Made by a program: the position numbers and the translations under genes
Notes under the pieces: generated by a model
The model's input: the letters and a program-made list of their open reading frames with translations, nothing else
Database searches by the model: none
What the model was told of the DNA's origin: nothing
Source: Bradyrhizobium embrapense
GTDB lineage: Bacteria; Pseudomonadota; Alphaproteobacteria; Rhizobiales; Xanthobacteraceae
DNA: 64,000 bases
Assembly (NCBI RefSeq): GCF_001189235.2
Contig: NZ_LFIP02000002.1
Coordinates: 186,411-250,410 of the forward strand
Direction of reading: 5' to 3'
Part shown: positions 24,904-32,836 of the stretch, in pieces
Position numbering within the stretch: position 1 is the stretch's first letter
Layout: each line of letters starts with the position of its first letter

Positions 24904-25929
24904 ATGAGGAAGAGTTTGCTGGCGCTGCTGATGGCAGTCGCAGCCGTCGTGCCGGCCGCAGGTCCTTCGCAGGCGCAGGACAAGACGGTCAATCTCAAAG
25001 TGTCGCTCTGGGTGCCGCCGGCGCATCCGCTGGTGCCGGCGACGCAGGCCTGGGCTGCCGACATCGAGAAGGCCTCGGGCGGCTCCATCAAGGTCACCGT
25101 GTTTCCGTCCGAGCAACTCGGCAAGGCGTTCGACCATTACGACATGGCGCGCGACGGCATCGCCGACGTCACTTATGTCAATCCCGGTTATCAGCCCGGC
25201 CGTTTCCCGATCGCGGCCGCCGGTCAGCTCCCGTTCGTGTTCTCGGACGGCAAAAAGGGCACGCTGGCGCTGAACGAGTGGTACCACAAATACGCGCCGA
25301 CCGAGATGAAGGACACCAAGCTCTGCTTCGCCTTCATCCACGATCCGGGTGCGCTGCACGGCAAGAAGAAGATCCTGCTGCCGAGCGACCTCTCCGGCGT
25401 CAAGGTGCGCCCCGCCCAGAGCACCATCGGCGAGATGGTGAAGATGTTCGGCGGCACCAATGTGCAGGCCTCCGCGCCGGAATCGCGCGACGCGATCGAG
25501 CGCGGCGTCGCCGACGAGATCACCTTCCCTTGGGGCTCGATCTTCCTGTTCGGCATCGACAAGGTGGTGAAGTACCACATGGACGTGCCGCTCTACACGA
25601 CGGTGTTCACCTACAACATGAACGTCGCCAAATATAACGCGATGTCGGATGCCCAGAAGAAGGTGATCGACGATCACTGCACGCCGGAATGGGCCTCCAA
25701 GGTCACGGACCCCTGGACCGAGTTCGAAGCCAATGGCCGCACCAAGATGAAGGCGCTGCAAGGCCACGAGGTCTATCCGCTGACCGCTGAGCAGCTAGCC
25801 GAATGGAAGAAGGCGGCTAAGCCGCTGCGTGACAGCTGGGCCGAGGCCGTGAAGAAAGCCGGCGGCGATGCGGAGAAGATCGAGGCCGACCTGCAGGCCA
25901 CGCTGAAGAAGTACGAGGCGGGGATCTGA
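24904..25929 (+). CDS. TRAP transporter solute-binding protein (DctP/TarP-like)
   Basis: This 341-residue periplasmic receptor begins with a signal peptide (MRKSLLALLMAVAAVVPAAG, cleavage near PSQAQD) and has the DctP fold. SGVKVRPAQSTIGEMVKMFG (about residues 158-177) carries the conserved arginine that binds the substrate carboxylate. The ATG at 24904 follows GGAGGAGA; a GTG one codon upstream is also possible. It is followed by DctQ- and DctM-type genes. The local gene order and the neighbouring CoA ligase resemble the TarPQM p-coumarate carrier of R. palustris, so the ligand is probably a hydroxycinnamate or related aromatic acid. Confidence 0.9.
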   Translation: MRKSLLALLMAVAAVVPAAGPSQAQDKTVNLKVSLWVPPAHPLVPATQAWAADIEKASGGSIKVTVFPSEQLGKAFDHYDMARDGIADVTYVNPGYQPGRFPIAAAGQLPFVFSDGKKGTLALNEWYHKYAPTEMKDTKLCFAFIHDPGALHGKKKILLPSDLSGVKVRPAQSTIGEMVKMFGGTNVQASAPESRDAIERGVADEITFPWGSIFLFGIDKVVKYHMDVPLYTTVFTYNMNVAKYNAMSDAQKKVIDDHCTPEWASKVTDPWTEFEANGRTKMKALQGHEVYPLTAEQLAEWKKAAKPLRDSWAEAVKKAGGDAEKIEADLQATLKKYEAGI

Positions 25930-25940
25930 TTTCGCTCCCC

Positions 25941-26084
25941 TTCACCTCTCCGCTTGCGGGGAGAGGTCGGATCGCATCGTCAGATGCGATCCGGGTGAGG
26001 GGGTACAGGTCTCGCCGCGTTCACGACTCGTGGAAGCAGCCCTTCACCCCAACCCTCTCCCCGCAAGAGCGCGGCGAGGGAGCC
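25941..26084. repeat. Interspersed repeat within TRAP operon
   Basis: A repeat of about 140 bases has paired CACCTCTCCGCTTGCGGGGA and CCCTCTCCCCGCAAGAGCG ends. It separates the binding-protein and small-permease genes of one transporter. Read in frame with the next gene it would add a peptide starting MEAALHPNPLPARA, typical of such repeats being translated by mistake. Confidence 0.6.
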
Positions 26085-26098
26085 GATCGAAGCAGCGC

Positions 26099-26665
26099 AT
26101 GACGCAATCTGCCGAAGTCACCCAGGACGGCGCGATCACCGGTCCACCCGAGCCGGTGCGCAAGAACTTCATGGACCGCTTCATCGATTCGATCGAATGG
26201 GTGGCGGCCTTCTTCGTCGGCGTCGTCGCGCTCAACACCTTCACCGCGGTGTTCATGCGCAAGTTCTTTTCGGTGACGATCCCCGACTACTACAATTTCG
26301 GTCAGTTCCTGCTCGGCATCCTGATCTTCTGGGGCATCGCGGCGACGAGCTATCGTGGCACGCACATCACGGTCGATCTGGTCTGGGCCAATGCCTCGCC
26401 GCGCCATCAGCGCTGGATCGATATTTTCGCGACGCTGGTGCTGCTGTTCGTGGTGAGCGTGCAGACCTACACGCTGGTCGACAAGGTGATCGACACCAAA
26501 AACAGCCACATCGTCACCATGGATCTCGGCGTTCCGGTCTGGCCGTTCTTCCTGGTGTCGTGGCTTGGCGACGTCTCCGCCGTGCTGCTGATCGCGATCC
26601 GCACCTGGCGCCTGATCTTCCATCCGGAAGATATCCACGATGCCAAGATCAAGACCGCGGAGTAG
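26099..26665 (+). CDS. TRAP transporter small permease (DctQ-like)
   Basis: This 188-residue membrane protein has four hydrophobic segments: WVAAFFVGVVALNTFTAVFM, then FGQFLLGILIFWGIAATSY, IFATLVLLFVVSVQTYTLV and PFFLVSWLGDVSAVLLIAI. This is the four-helix DctQ topology. The ATG at 26099 starts MTQSAEVTQDGA; the upstream in-frame extension is repeat-encoded and rejected. It works with the flanking binding protein and large permease to import a carboxylate using the sodium or proton gradient. Confidence 0.88.
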   Translation: MTQSAEVTQDGAITGPPEPVRKNFMDRFIDSIEWVAAFFVGVVALNTFTAVFMRKFFSVTIPDYYNFGQFLLGILIFWGIAATSYRGTHITVDLVWANASPRHQRWIDIFATLVLLFVVSVQTYTLVDKVIDTKNSHIVTMDLGVPVWPFFLVSWLGDVSAVLLIAIRTWRLIFHPEDIHDAKIKTAE

Positions 26666-26671
26666 ACGGCC

Positions 26672-27988
26672 ATGAGTCTCGACCTCAGTCCCGAGGCCGT
26701 CGCCGTCATCGGCTTCGTCAGCCTGTTCGTGCTGATGCTGTTGCGTGTTCCCGTCGGCATGGCGATGGGCCTCGTCGGCATTACTGGCTTTGGCTATCTC
26801 ACCGGCTTTGCCCCGGCGCTGAAGCTGGTCGGCCAGACCACGATGCGCACGGTGACGGATTATTCCTTCGGCGTGATCCCGATGTTCTTGTTGATGGGCG
26901 CCTTCGTGTCCGTCTCGGGCATCAGCCGCGAGCTGTTCCGCGCCGCCAACACCTTCGTCGGCCACTGGAAGGGCGGGCTCGGCATTGCGACGATCGCGGC
27001 TTGCGGCGGCTTCGCCGCGATCTCGGGCTCCTCGGTGGCGACCGCCGCGACCTTCTCCGCGGTGGCCTATCCCGAGATGCGCCGCTTCGGCTATCCGCAA
27101 TCGTTCGCGACCGGTGTGATCGCGGTCGGCGGCACGCTCGGGGCGATGCTGCCGCCGTCCACCGTGCTCGCGGTCTACGGCATCATCACCCAGCAGGACA
27201 TCGGCAAGCTGTTCATCGCCGGCGTGGTGCCGGGCCTGCTCGCGATCCTGATGCACATGATCACGATCGGCATCATCGGCGTGACCCGGCCGGGCTTCCT
27301 GCCGGCGGGCAAGAAGGCGTCGTGGCATGAGCGCTTCATGGCGCTGCGCGACGTCTGGTCGCCGCTGCTGCTGTTCCTGTTCGTGATCGGCGGCCTCTAT
27401 GGCGGTTTCTTCGTCCCGACCGAGGCAGGTGCGGTCGGTGCGGTCGGCGCCTTCATCATCGGACTTCTGCGCGGCAAGCTGACCAAAGACGGCATCCTGC
27501 AATCGCTGCTGCAGGCGACGCGCACCGCGGCGGCCGTGTTCACCGTGCTGATCGGCGCGCTCTGTTTCGGCTATTTCCTCACCATCACCCAGACGCCGCA
27601 GCACGTCACTGAATTTCTCACCGGCCTCGGCATCGGTCCCTATGGCGTGCTGGCGCTGATCCTGATGATGTATCTTGTGCTCGGCTGCCTGATGGACGCG
27701 ATGGCGATGGTGATCCTCACCGTGCCGATCGTGTTTCCGGTGGTGACCGCGCTCGGCTTCGACCCGATCTGGTTCGGTATCATCATCGTCATGACGGTGG
27801 AGCTCGGCCTGATCCATCCGCCGGTCGGCATGAACGTGTTCGTGATCAAGAGCGTGATCAAGGACGTCAACATGTCGACGATCTTCGTCGGTGTGCTGCC
27901 GTTCGTGATCACCGATCTGATCCGGCTGGTGATCCTGATCCTGTTCCCGCTGCTCGCGACCTGGCTGCCGCAGCGCATGATAGGCTAA
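26672..27988 (+). CDS. TRAP transporter large permease (DctM-like)
   Basis: This 438-residue protein is almost entirely hydrophobic with about 12 to 13 membrane segments, as in DctM. It starts MSLDLSPEAVAVIGFVSLFV and contains the conserved GGTLGAMLPPSTVLAVYGII and GLIHPPVGMNVFVI segments, which line the two substrate and ion sites of the elevator-type permease. It begins 6 bases after the small-permease stop and is followed 3 bases later by a DUF3237 gene. It is the transport core of the TarPQM-like system. Confidence 0.92.
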   Translation: MSLDLSPEAVAVIGFVSLFVLMLLRVPVGMAMGLVGITGFGYLTGFAPALKLVGQTTMRTVTDYSFGVIPMFLLMGAFVSVSGISRELFRAANTFVGHWKGGLGIATIAACGGFAAISGSSVATAATFSAVAYPEMRRFGYPQSFATGVIAVGGTLGAMLPPSTVLAVYGIITQQDIGKLFIAGVVPGLLAILMHMITIGIIGVTRPGFLPAGKKASWHERFMALRDVWSPLLLFLFVIGGLYGGFFVPTEAGAVGAVGAFIIGLLRGKLTKDGILQSLLQATRTAAAVFTVLIGALCFGYFLTITQTPQHVTEFLTGLGIGPYGVLALILMMYLVLGCLMDAMAMVILTVPIVFPVVTALGFDPIWFGIIIVMTVELGLIHPPVGMNVFVIKSVIKDVNMSTIFVGVLPFVITDLIRLVILILFPLLATWLPQRMIG

Positions 27989-27991
27989 CCC

Positions 27992-28453
27992 ATGGCAACG
28001 GAACTTCAGACCCGATACGTCTTCACCATCACCGCCCGGATCGCGGAGGTGACGTCCGCTGGCGACATCGGCGCGGGCGTCCGCCGTATCGTTCCGATCG
28101 TCGGCGGCGAGGTGAGGGGCGAGACGGTCAACGGCAAGGTGCTTCCCTTCGGCGCCGACTTCCAGATCATCCGGCCGAGCGAGCTGATCGAGCTGGAGGC
28201 AAAATACGCCTTCGAGACCGACGACGGCGCCGTCGTCTATGTCGAGAACAAGGGCATCCGCTTCGGGCCGGTCGAATTGCTCGAGAAGCTCAAGCGCGGC
28301 GAGCCGGTCGATCCGAAGTTGATCTATTTCCGCACCGTGCCGAGATTCGAAACCGGCGCCGAAAAATATCGCTGGCTGATGCAGCACATCTTCATCGCCT
28401 CCGCCGCCCGCCACGCCGACCGCGTCGTGATCGACGTGCATCAGGTGCTGTGA
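27992..28453 (+). CDS. DUF3237 family protein
   Basis: This 153-residue protein has the DUF3237 pattern: VFTITARIAEVTSAGDIGAG, then GVRRIVPIVGGEVRGETVNG and DDGAVVYVENKGIRFGP. It starts 3 bases after the large-permease stop, so it is part of the TRAP operon. The family is predicted to be a small beta-barrel of unknown function that often accompanies aromatic-acid genes. A role in ligand handling or pathway support is possible but not established. Confidence 0.82.
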   Translation: MATELQTRYVFTITARIAEVTSAGDIGAGVRRIVPIVGGEVRGETVNGKVLPFGADFQIIRPSELIELEAKYAFETDDGAVVYVENKGIRFGPVELLEKLKRGEPVDPKLIYFRTVPRFETGAEKYRWLMQHIFIASAARHADRVVIDVHQVL

Positions 28454-28511
28454 GGCTCCGCCTTCATCCTCCCCTGGAGGAGAGGACTGACGCGCATGTA
28501 ATACGCGGCGA

Positions 28512-28570
28512 GGTGGGGTGATCTCTCCACACGGGCACTGTCGGGGTGGAGAGATCGTCACCCCACCCCC
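28512..28570. repeat. Long inverted repeat between DUF3237 and crotonase genes
   Basis: Arms containing GGTGGGGTGATCTCTCCAC and GTGGAGAGATCGTCACCCC pair almost perfectly around a 15-base loop. It lies in a 255-base gap whose right end holds the promoter of the crotonase gene. It may terminate TRAP-operon transcription, although there is no T-run; it may also simply be a dispersed element. Confidence 0.6.
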
Positions 28571-28662
28571 GGCTCCCGTTCCGCTTCGCTTCATGTGAGC
28601 CGACCCCCCAAGGTAGGGTGGCAGGCTGCGTCGCACGACGTGCCCAGTATTGACTCCGGCGC

Positions 28663-28682
28663 TAATCGTTATAGAACATAAC
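28663..28682. promoter_or_regulatory. Candidate MarR (CouR-like) operator before crotonase/ligase genes
   Basis: TAATCGTTAT (28663-28672) is the exact reverse complement of ATAACGATTA found before the MarR gene at 37718-37727. GTTAT (28668-28672) and ATAAC (28678-28682) also form an inverted repeat with a 5-base spacer. The site lies 27 bases before the crotonase ATG, over the expected promoter. Repression by the local MarR protein is inferred from the shared motif. Confidence 0.65.
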
Positions 28683-28708
28683 TATTCTAACCAGGAAACA
28701 ATAACGCC

Positions 28709-29503
28709 ATGGGAAACGCTGCCGACGCGGGTGACGCCTCGCTGCTCAGGGTCGAGACGCGAGGGGCCGTGCTGACGGTTGGGCTCAACCGGCCCGCCAA
28801 GCGCAACGCGCTGAACGACGGCATCATCCTGGCGCTGCGGGATTGCTTCTCCGCGATTCCCGACGCGGTCGGCGCCGTCGTCATCCATGGCGTCGGCGAT
28901 CATTTCTCGTCCGGCCTCGATCTCTCCGAGCTGACCGAGCGCGACGCCACCGAGGGGCTGGTGCATTCCCAGATGTGGCACCGCGTGTTCGACCGTATCC
29001 AGTATTGCCGTGTGCCCGTGATCGCCGCGCTGAAGGGCGCGGTGATCGGCGGCGGGCTGGAGCTGGCCTGCGCCGCACATATCCGGGTTGCCGAGCCGTC
29101 GGCCTATTTCGCGCTACCCGAGGGCCAGCGCGGCATCTTCGTCGGCGGCGGCGGATCGGTGCGGCTGCCGCGCCTGATCGGCGTGCCCAGGATGGCGGAC
29201 ATGATGCTGACCGGCCGGGTCTATTCGGCAACCGAAGGCGCAGCCTACGGCTTCTCGCAATATCTCACCGAGACCGACGGCGCGCTGCCGAAAGCGCTGG
29301 AGCTTGCCGAGCGCGTCGCCGCCAACGCGCCGCTGACCAATTTCGCGGTGCTGCAAGCGCGGCCGATGATCGCCGAGGCCAATCCGCAGACCGGCCTCTT
29401 GATGGAATCGCTGATGGCGACGGTCGCGCAGAGCGACAAGGAAGCCAAGAAGCGGATCCGCGCCTTTCTGGATCGCAAGACCGCCAAGGTGAAGCCGACA
29501 TGA
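28709..29503 (+). CDS. Crotonase-family hydroxycinnamoyl-CoA hydratase (CouA-like)
   Basis: This 264-residue enoyl-CoA hydratase-fold protein has GLNRPAKRNALNDGIILALR, the oxyanion loop GDHFSSGLDLSEL, and GAVIGGGLELACAAHIRVAE followed by LPEGQRGIFVGGGGSVRLPR. It precedes and overlaps the aryl-CoA ligase gene by 4 bases (ATGA). The pairing of a crotonase with a feruloyl-CoA-synthase-type ligase, beside Tar- and Cou-type transporters and a MarR gene, matches the R. palustris couAB arrangement. It would hydrate p-coumaroyl- or feruloyl-CoA, with or without retro-aldol cleavage to an aldehyde. Which of the two cannot be told from sequence alone. Confidence 0.82.
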   Translation: MGNAADAGDASLLRVETRGAVLTVGLNRPAKRNALNDGIILALRDCFSAIPDAVGAVVIHGVGDHFSSGLDLSELTERDATEGLVHSQMWHRVFDRIQYCRVPVIAALKGAVIGGGLELACAAHIRVAEPSAYFALPEGQRGIFVGGGGSVRLPRLIGVPRMADMMLTGRVYSATEGAAYGFSQYLTETDGALPKALELAERVAANAPLTNFAVLQARPMIAEANPQTGLLMESLMATVAQSDKEAKKRIRAFLDRKTAKVKPT

Positions 29504-31383
29504 GCGCCAAGGCTGACATATCTGCGTCTGCGTCCGCTGCGAATGCGTATCCGCTGCGCCCGATCTCGTTCGGCAATCCCGACGTCACCGTCGAGCGCCG
29601 TCACGACGGCACGATCTATCTTCGCCCCAAGCTCAATCTCGCCGATTATCCCGTTCGCCTGACCGATCGCCTGCATCACTGGGCGAACGCCGAGCCGAAC
29701 CGCGTGTTCATGGCCGAACGTGCAGCCGGCGGCGGCTGGCGCCGGATCACCTATGCGCAATTGCTGGAAACGACCCGGCGCATCGCCTCCGCGCTGATCG
29801 CGCGCGGGTTGTCGGCTGAGCGGCCGATCGTGATCCTGTCCGGCAACTCGATCGATCACGCGCTGGTCGCGCTCGGCGCGCTCTATGCCGGAATTCCGTT
29901 CTGTCCGGTCTCGCCGGCCTATTCGCTGGTGTCGCGCGACTACGGCAAGCTCGGCTTCGTCATCAAGCTGTTGACGCCGGGCCTCGTCTTCGTCGACGAC
30001 GCCGACAAGTTCGCCGACGCGCTGCGCGCCAATGTCGGCTCCGATGTCGAGATCGCGGCGAGCCGCGGCGCCGTGCCCGGCCGCGACGTGACGCGGCTCG
30101 CCGATCTGATGGCGACGCCGGAGGATCCGCGCCTCGACGCGGCCCACGCCGCGATCGGTCCAGATACCATCGCAAAATTCCTGCTGACGTCGGGTTCGAC
30201 CGGCAATCCCAAGGCCGTCATCAACACCCAGCGCATGATCTGCGCCAACCAGGTGATGCTGCGCGAAACGCTGGCGTTCCTGAAGGACGAGCCGCCTGTC
30301 ATCGTCGACTGGCTGCCGTGGAACCACACTTTTGGCGGCAATCACAATGTCGGGCTGACGCTCTATAACGGCGGCTCGATGTATCTCGACGAGGGCAAGC
30401 CGATGCCCGGCGGCATCGAGGAGACCGTGCGAAACCTGCGCGAGATCTCGCCGACAGTCTATTTCAATGTGCCCAAAGGATATGAATCGCTGCTGCCTTA
30501 CCTGCGCGACGATGGAGACTTGCGGGCGAAATTCTTCCACCGGCTGCACGCGATGTTCTTCTCGGGTGCCGCGCTGTCGCCGTTCATCTGGAACAGCCTC
30601 GATGCGCTCGCGGTGCAGGAGAAGGGCTATCGCGTGCCCATGCTGACCGGGCTCGGAGCTACCGAGACCTCACCGTTCTTCATGTCGGTGCGGCCCGATA
30701 CCAGCCGCTCCGGCCATGTCGGGCTTCCGGTCTCGGGCAATGATGCGAAGCTGGTGCCCAACAACGGCAAGCTCGAGGTGCGCGCCAAGGGGCCGAACGT
30801 GACGCCGGGCTACTGGCGGCAGCCCGAGCTGACCGCCAAGGCGTTCGACGAGGAAGGTTTTTACAAGTTCGGCGACGCGCTGAAGCCCGCCAACGCCGGC
30901 GATCTCGAGGCCGGGTTCGATTTCGACGGCCGCATCGCCGAAGATTTCAAGCTGGCCAGCGGCACCTGGGTCAGCGTCGGGCCGTTGCGGGCGCGCTTCG
31001 TCGGCACCTGCGCGCCGCTGGTGCGCGACGTCGTGATCGCGGGGCTGAACCGCGACGAGCTCGCGGCGATCGTGGTCCTCGATCTCGATGGCTGCCGGCT
31101 GATCAATCCGCAGCTTGCCGCTGGCGACATCGCGGCCGCGGCCAACGATCCATTGGTGCGTGCCGCCTTCGGCGAACGTTTCGCGCGTGTGTTTGCGAGT
31201 GCCACCGGTTCGTCGAACCGGATCGCGCGAGCGATCCTGCTCGACACACCGCTGTCGATCGATCGCGGCGAGGTCACCGACAAAGGCTCGATCAACCAGC
31301 GCGCGGTGCTGGAGCATCGCAACGAGATTATCGAAGCACTCTATGCGCCGGTGCCGCCGGCATCGGTGATCAAACTCGTCTGA
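29500..31383 (+). CDS. Feruloyl/p-coumaroyl-CoA synthetase (CouB-like)
   Basis: This 627-residue adenylate-forming ligase has LLTSGSTGNPKAVINTQRM (about residues 226-244), GLGATETSPFFMSVRPD, and the C-terminal TDKGSINQRAVLEHRNEII typical of feruloyl-CoA synthases. It would convert a hydroxycinnamate, ATP and CoA to hydroxycinnamoyl-CoA. Its ATG overlaps the crotonase stop. It is a diverged paralogue of the ligase at 186-2051, with the same domain order and C-terminus. The context (TRAP and ABC carriers, MarR regulator, pobA) supports a phenylpropanoid substrate. Confidence 0.87.
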   Translation: MSAKADISASASAANAYPLRPISFGNPDVTVERRHDGTIYLRPKLNLADYPVRLTDRLHHWANAEPNRVFMAERAAGGGWRRITYAQLLETTRRIASALIARGLSAERPIVILSGNSIDHALVALGALYAGIPFCPVSPAYSLVSRDYGKLGFVIKLLTPGLVFVDDADKFADALRANVGSDVEIAASRGAVPGRDVTRLADLMATPEDPRLDAAHAAIGPDTIAKFLLTSGSTGNPKAVINTQRMICANQVMLRETLAFLKDEPPVIVDWLPWNHTFGGNHNVGLTLYNGGSMYLDEGKPMPGGIEETVRNLREISPTVYFNVPKGYESLLPYLRDDGDLRAKFFHRLHAMFFSGAALSPFIWNSLDALAVQEKGYRVPMLTGLGATETSPFFMSVRPDTSRSGHVGLPVSGNDAKLVPNNGKLEVRAKGPNVTPGYWRQPELTAKAFDEEGFYKFGDALKPANAGDLEAGFDFDGRIAEDFKLASGTWVSVGPLRARFVGTCAPLVRDVVIAGLNRDELAAIVVLDLDGCRLINPQLAAGDIAAAANDPLVRAAFGERFARVFASATGSSNRIARAILLDTPLSIDRGEVTDKGSINQRAVLEHRNEIIEALYAPVPPASVIKLV

Positions 31384-31403
31384 CCATTCAAGGAGAGAAC
31401 GCC

Positions 31404-32165
31404 ATGCAGTTGAAGGACCAGGCCGCCATCGTCACCGGCGGCGCATCGGGATTGGGCGCGGCGACCGCGCGCCGGCTGGCCGCACAGGGCGCCAAGGTCG
31501 CGGTCTGCGACCTCAACGCCAAGCTCGCCGAGAGTGTCGCCGCCGAGATCGGCGGCATTCCGCTCGTCTGCGACGTCGCCGACGCAGCGGCGGCGGAGGC
31601 CGCGGTGGCAACGGCCGCCAAGGCGCACGGCCCGGCGCGGGTGCTGGTCAATTGCGCCGGCATCGGTGTCGCAAAACGCGTGATCGGCCGCGAGGGGCCG
31701 ATGGCGCTCGCCGACTTCGACAAGGTGATCAAGGTCAATCTGATCGGCTCCTTCAACATGCTGCGGCTGGCAACATCCGACATGGCGAAGCTCGAGCCGC
31801 TCGCGACCGGCGAGCGCGGCGTCGTGATCTCGACGGCCTCGGTCGCGGCCTATGACGGTCAGATCGGGCAGGCGGCCTATTCGGCCTCCAAGGGCGGTAT
31901 CGTCGCGATGACACTGCCGATCGCGCGCGAGCTCGCGCAATTCGGCATCCGCGTGCTGACCATCGCGCCCGGCCTGTTCATGACGCCTCTGCTGGCCGGC
32001 CTGCCGCAGGAGGCGCAGGATTCGCTCGCGGCCGCGATCCCGTTCCCGCGCCGGCTGGGCCAGGCCGACGAATTCGCCTCGCTGGCGCTGCACATGATCG
32101 ACAATCCCTATCTGAACGGCGAAGTGGTGCGGCTCGATGCCGCGCTCCGGATGGCGCCGCGCTGA
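31404..32165 (+). CDS. SDR-type 3-hydroxyacyl-CoA dehydrogenase
   Basis: This 253-residue short-chain dehydrogenase has TGGASGLGAATARRLAAQGA (NAD-binding, from about residue 12), NCAGIGVAKR, and the catalytic YSASK at about 158-162. The overall pattern is that of type II 3-hydroxyacyl-CoA dehydrogenases (HSD10-like). In the cou-like pathway it would oxidise the 3-hydroxy-3-arylpropionyl-CoA made by the crotonase to the 3-keto form. It lies 20 bases after the ligase, preceded by AGGAGAG, and is in the same operon. The assignment of substrate is inferred from context. Confidence 0.87.
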   Translation: MQLKDQAAIVTGGASGLGAATARRLAAQGAKVAVCDLNAKLAESVAAEIGGIPLVCDVADAAAAEAAVATAAKAHGPARVLVNCAGIGVAKRVIGREGPMALADFDKVIKVNLIGSFNMLRLATSDMAKLEPLATGERGVVISTASVAAYDGQIGQAAYSASKGGIVAMTLPIARELAQFGIRVLTIAPGLFMTPLLAGLPQEAQDSLAAAIPFPRRLGQADEFASLALHMIDNPYLNGEVVRLDAALRMAPR

Positions 32166-32170
32166 AGCAT

Positions 32171-32203
32171 GATCCGGAAGAGCGCAAAAAGCTCTTCCGG
32201 ATC
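32171..32203. repeat. Perfect 13-bp inverted repeat
   Basis: GATCCGGAAGAGC (32171-32183) and GCTCTTCCGGATC (32191-32203) are exact reverse complements around GCAAAAA. The element sits between the SDR and thioesterase genes. It resembles the GATCCGGAAAAGTGG element at 32692-32767 and is probably a shorter member of the same dispersed family. Confidence 0.7.
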
Positions 32204-32228
32204 GATCACGTTCAATCGAGGACAGACC

Positions 32229-32648
32229 ATGTTCGTCAACCGGCGCGACGTGCAGATCCAGTGGGGCGATTGCGACCCCGCCAACATCGTCTACTACCCG
32301 CGCTACTTCGCGATGTTCGACGACTCGACCTCGATCATGTTCGAAGCTGCCGGTTGCTCGAAACAGGACCTCGTCCACAAATACGGCCTGGTCGGCATTC
32401 CCATGGTCGACACAAGGGCGAAATTCCACATTCCGTCGACCCATGGCGACTGGATTACCATCGAGAGCCGGATCGATAGCATCAAGCGCTCGAGCTTCGA
32501 GGTGGTGCACCGCGTGTTCAAGGGCGAGGCGCTGGCGATCGAGGCATTCGAGACCAGGGTGCTGGTCGGCCGGCACCCGGACGATCCCGCCAGGCTGAAA
32601 TCGGCGCCATTTCCGCAGGAGGTCATCGACTGCTTGATGAAGGGCTGA
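32229..32648 (+). CDS. 4-hydroxybenzoyl-CoA thioesterase family protein
   Basis: This 139-residue hotdog thioesterase begins MFVNRRDVQIQWGDCDPANI. The GDCDPA motif matches the active-site loop of the Pseudomonas 4-hydroxybenzoyl-CoA thioesterase, with the catalytic aspartate at residue 16. It would release 4-hydroxybenzoate or vanillate from the CoA ester, the step that supplies PobA. The ATG at 32229 is chosen because the in-frame extension upstream is encoded by an inverted repeat. No beta-keto thiolase gene is seen in this locus, so that step would be supplied from elsewhere. Confidence 0.85.
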   Translation: MFVNRRDVQIQWGDCDPANIVYYPRYFAMFDDSTSIMFEAAGCSKQDLVHKYGLVGIPMVDTRAKFHIPSTHGDWITIESRIDSIKRSSFEVVHRVFKGEALAIEAFETRVLVGRHPDDPARLKSAPFPQEVIDCLMKG

Positions 32649-32691
32649 CTGATTCAGGGCTGACTTGGACCTCCTCATGACCCGGCTTCCG

Positions 32692-32767
32692 GAGCATGAT
32701 CCCGGCGCAAACGCGTCTCGCGTTTGTCGCGAGGGAAAACCGGTTTCCACTTTTCCGGATCATGCTC
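32692..32767. repeat. Rhizobial palindromic repeat GAGCATGATC...GATCATGCTC
   Basis: A composite palindrome begins GAGCATGATC (32692-32701) and ends GATCATGCTC (32758-32767), with internal ACGCGTCTCGCGT and GAAAACCGGTTTCC elements. It is a common dispersed element of Bradyrhizobium-type genomes. It lies upstream of the ABC binding-protein gene; a related element occurs at 41084-41185. Confidence 0.75.
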
Positions 32768-32836
32768 TAAAGAAGGGGCTGAATTGGCCCGCAAAACTGG
32801 TTTAAACCCAAAGAACATATCCGCAGGGAGGAATGA

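Noticed and set aside
26030..26098. N-terminal extension of the TRAP small permease
   Set aside because: The extra peptide (HPNPLPARA) is encoded by an interspersed repeat; the ATG at 26099 gives the normal DctQ length.
26021..28636. 871-codon open frame on the minus strand opposite the TRAP genes
   Set aside because: Its sequence is rich in H, R, D and Q with no domain, as expected for the complement of GC-rich genes; the plus-strand TRAP genes have clear domains and ribosome-binding sites.
32169..32228. N-terminal extension of the thioesterase
   Set aside because: The extra codons are encoded by a perfect inverted repeat, and the GDCDPA motif sits at the usual distance from the ATG at 32229.
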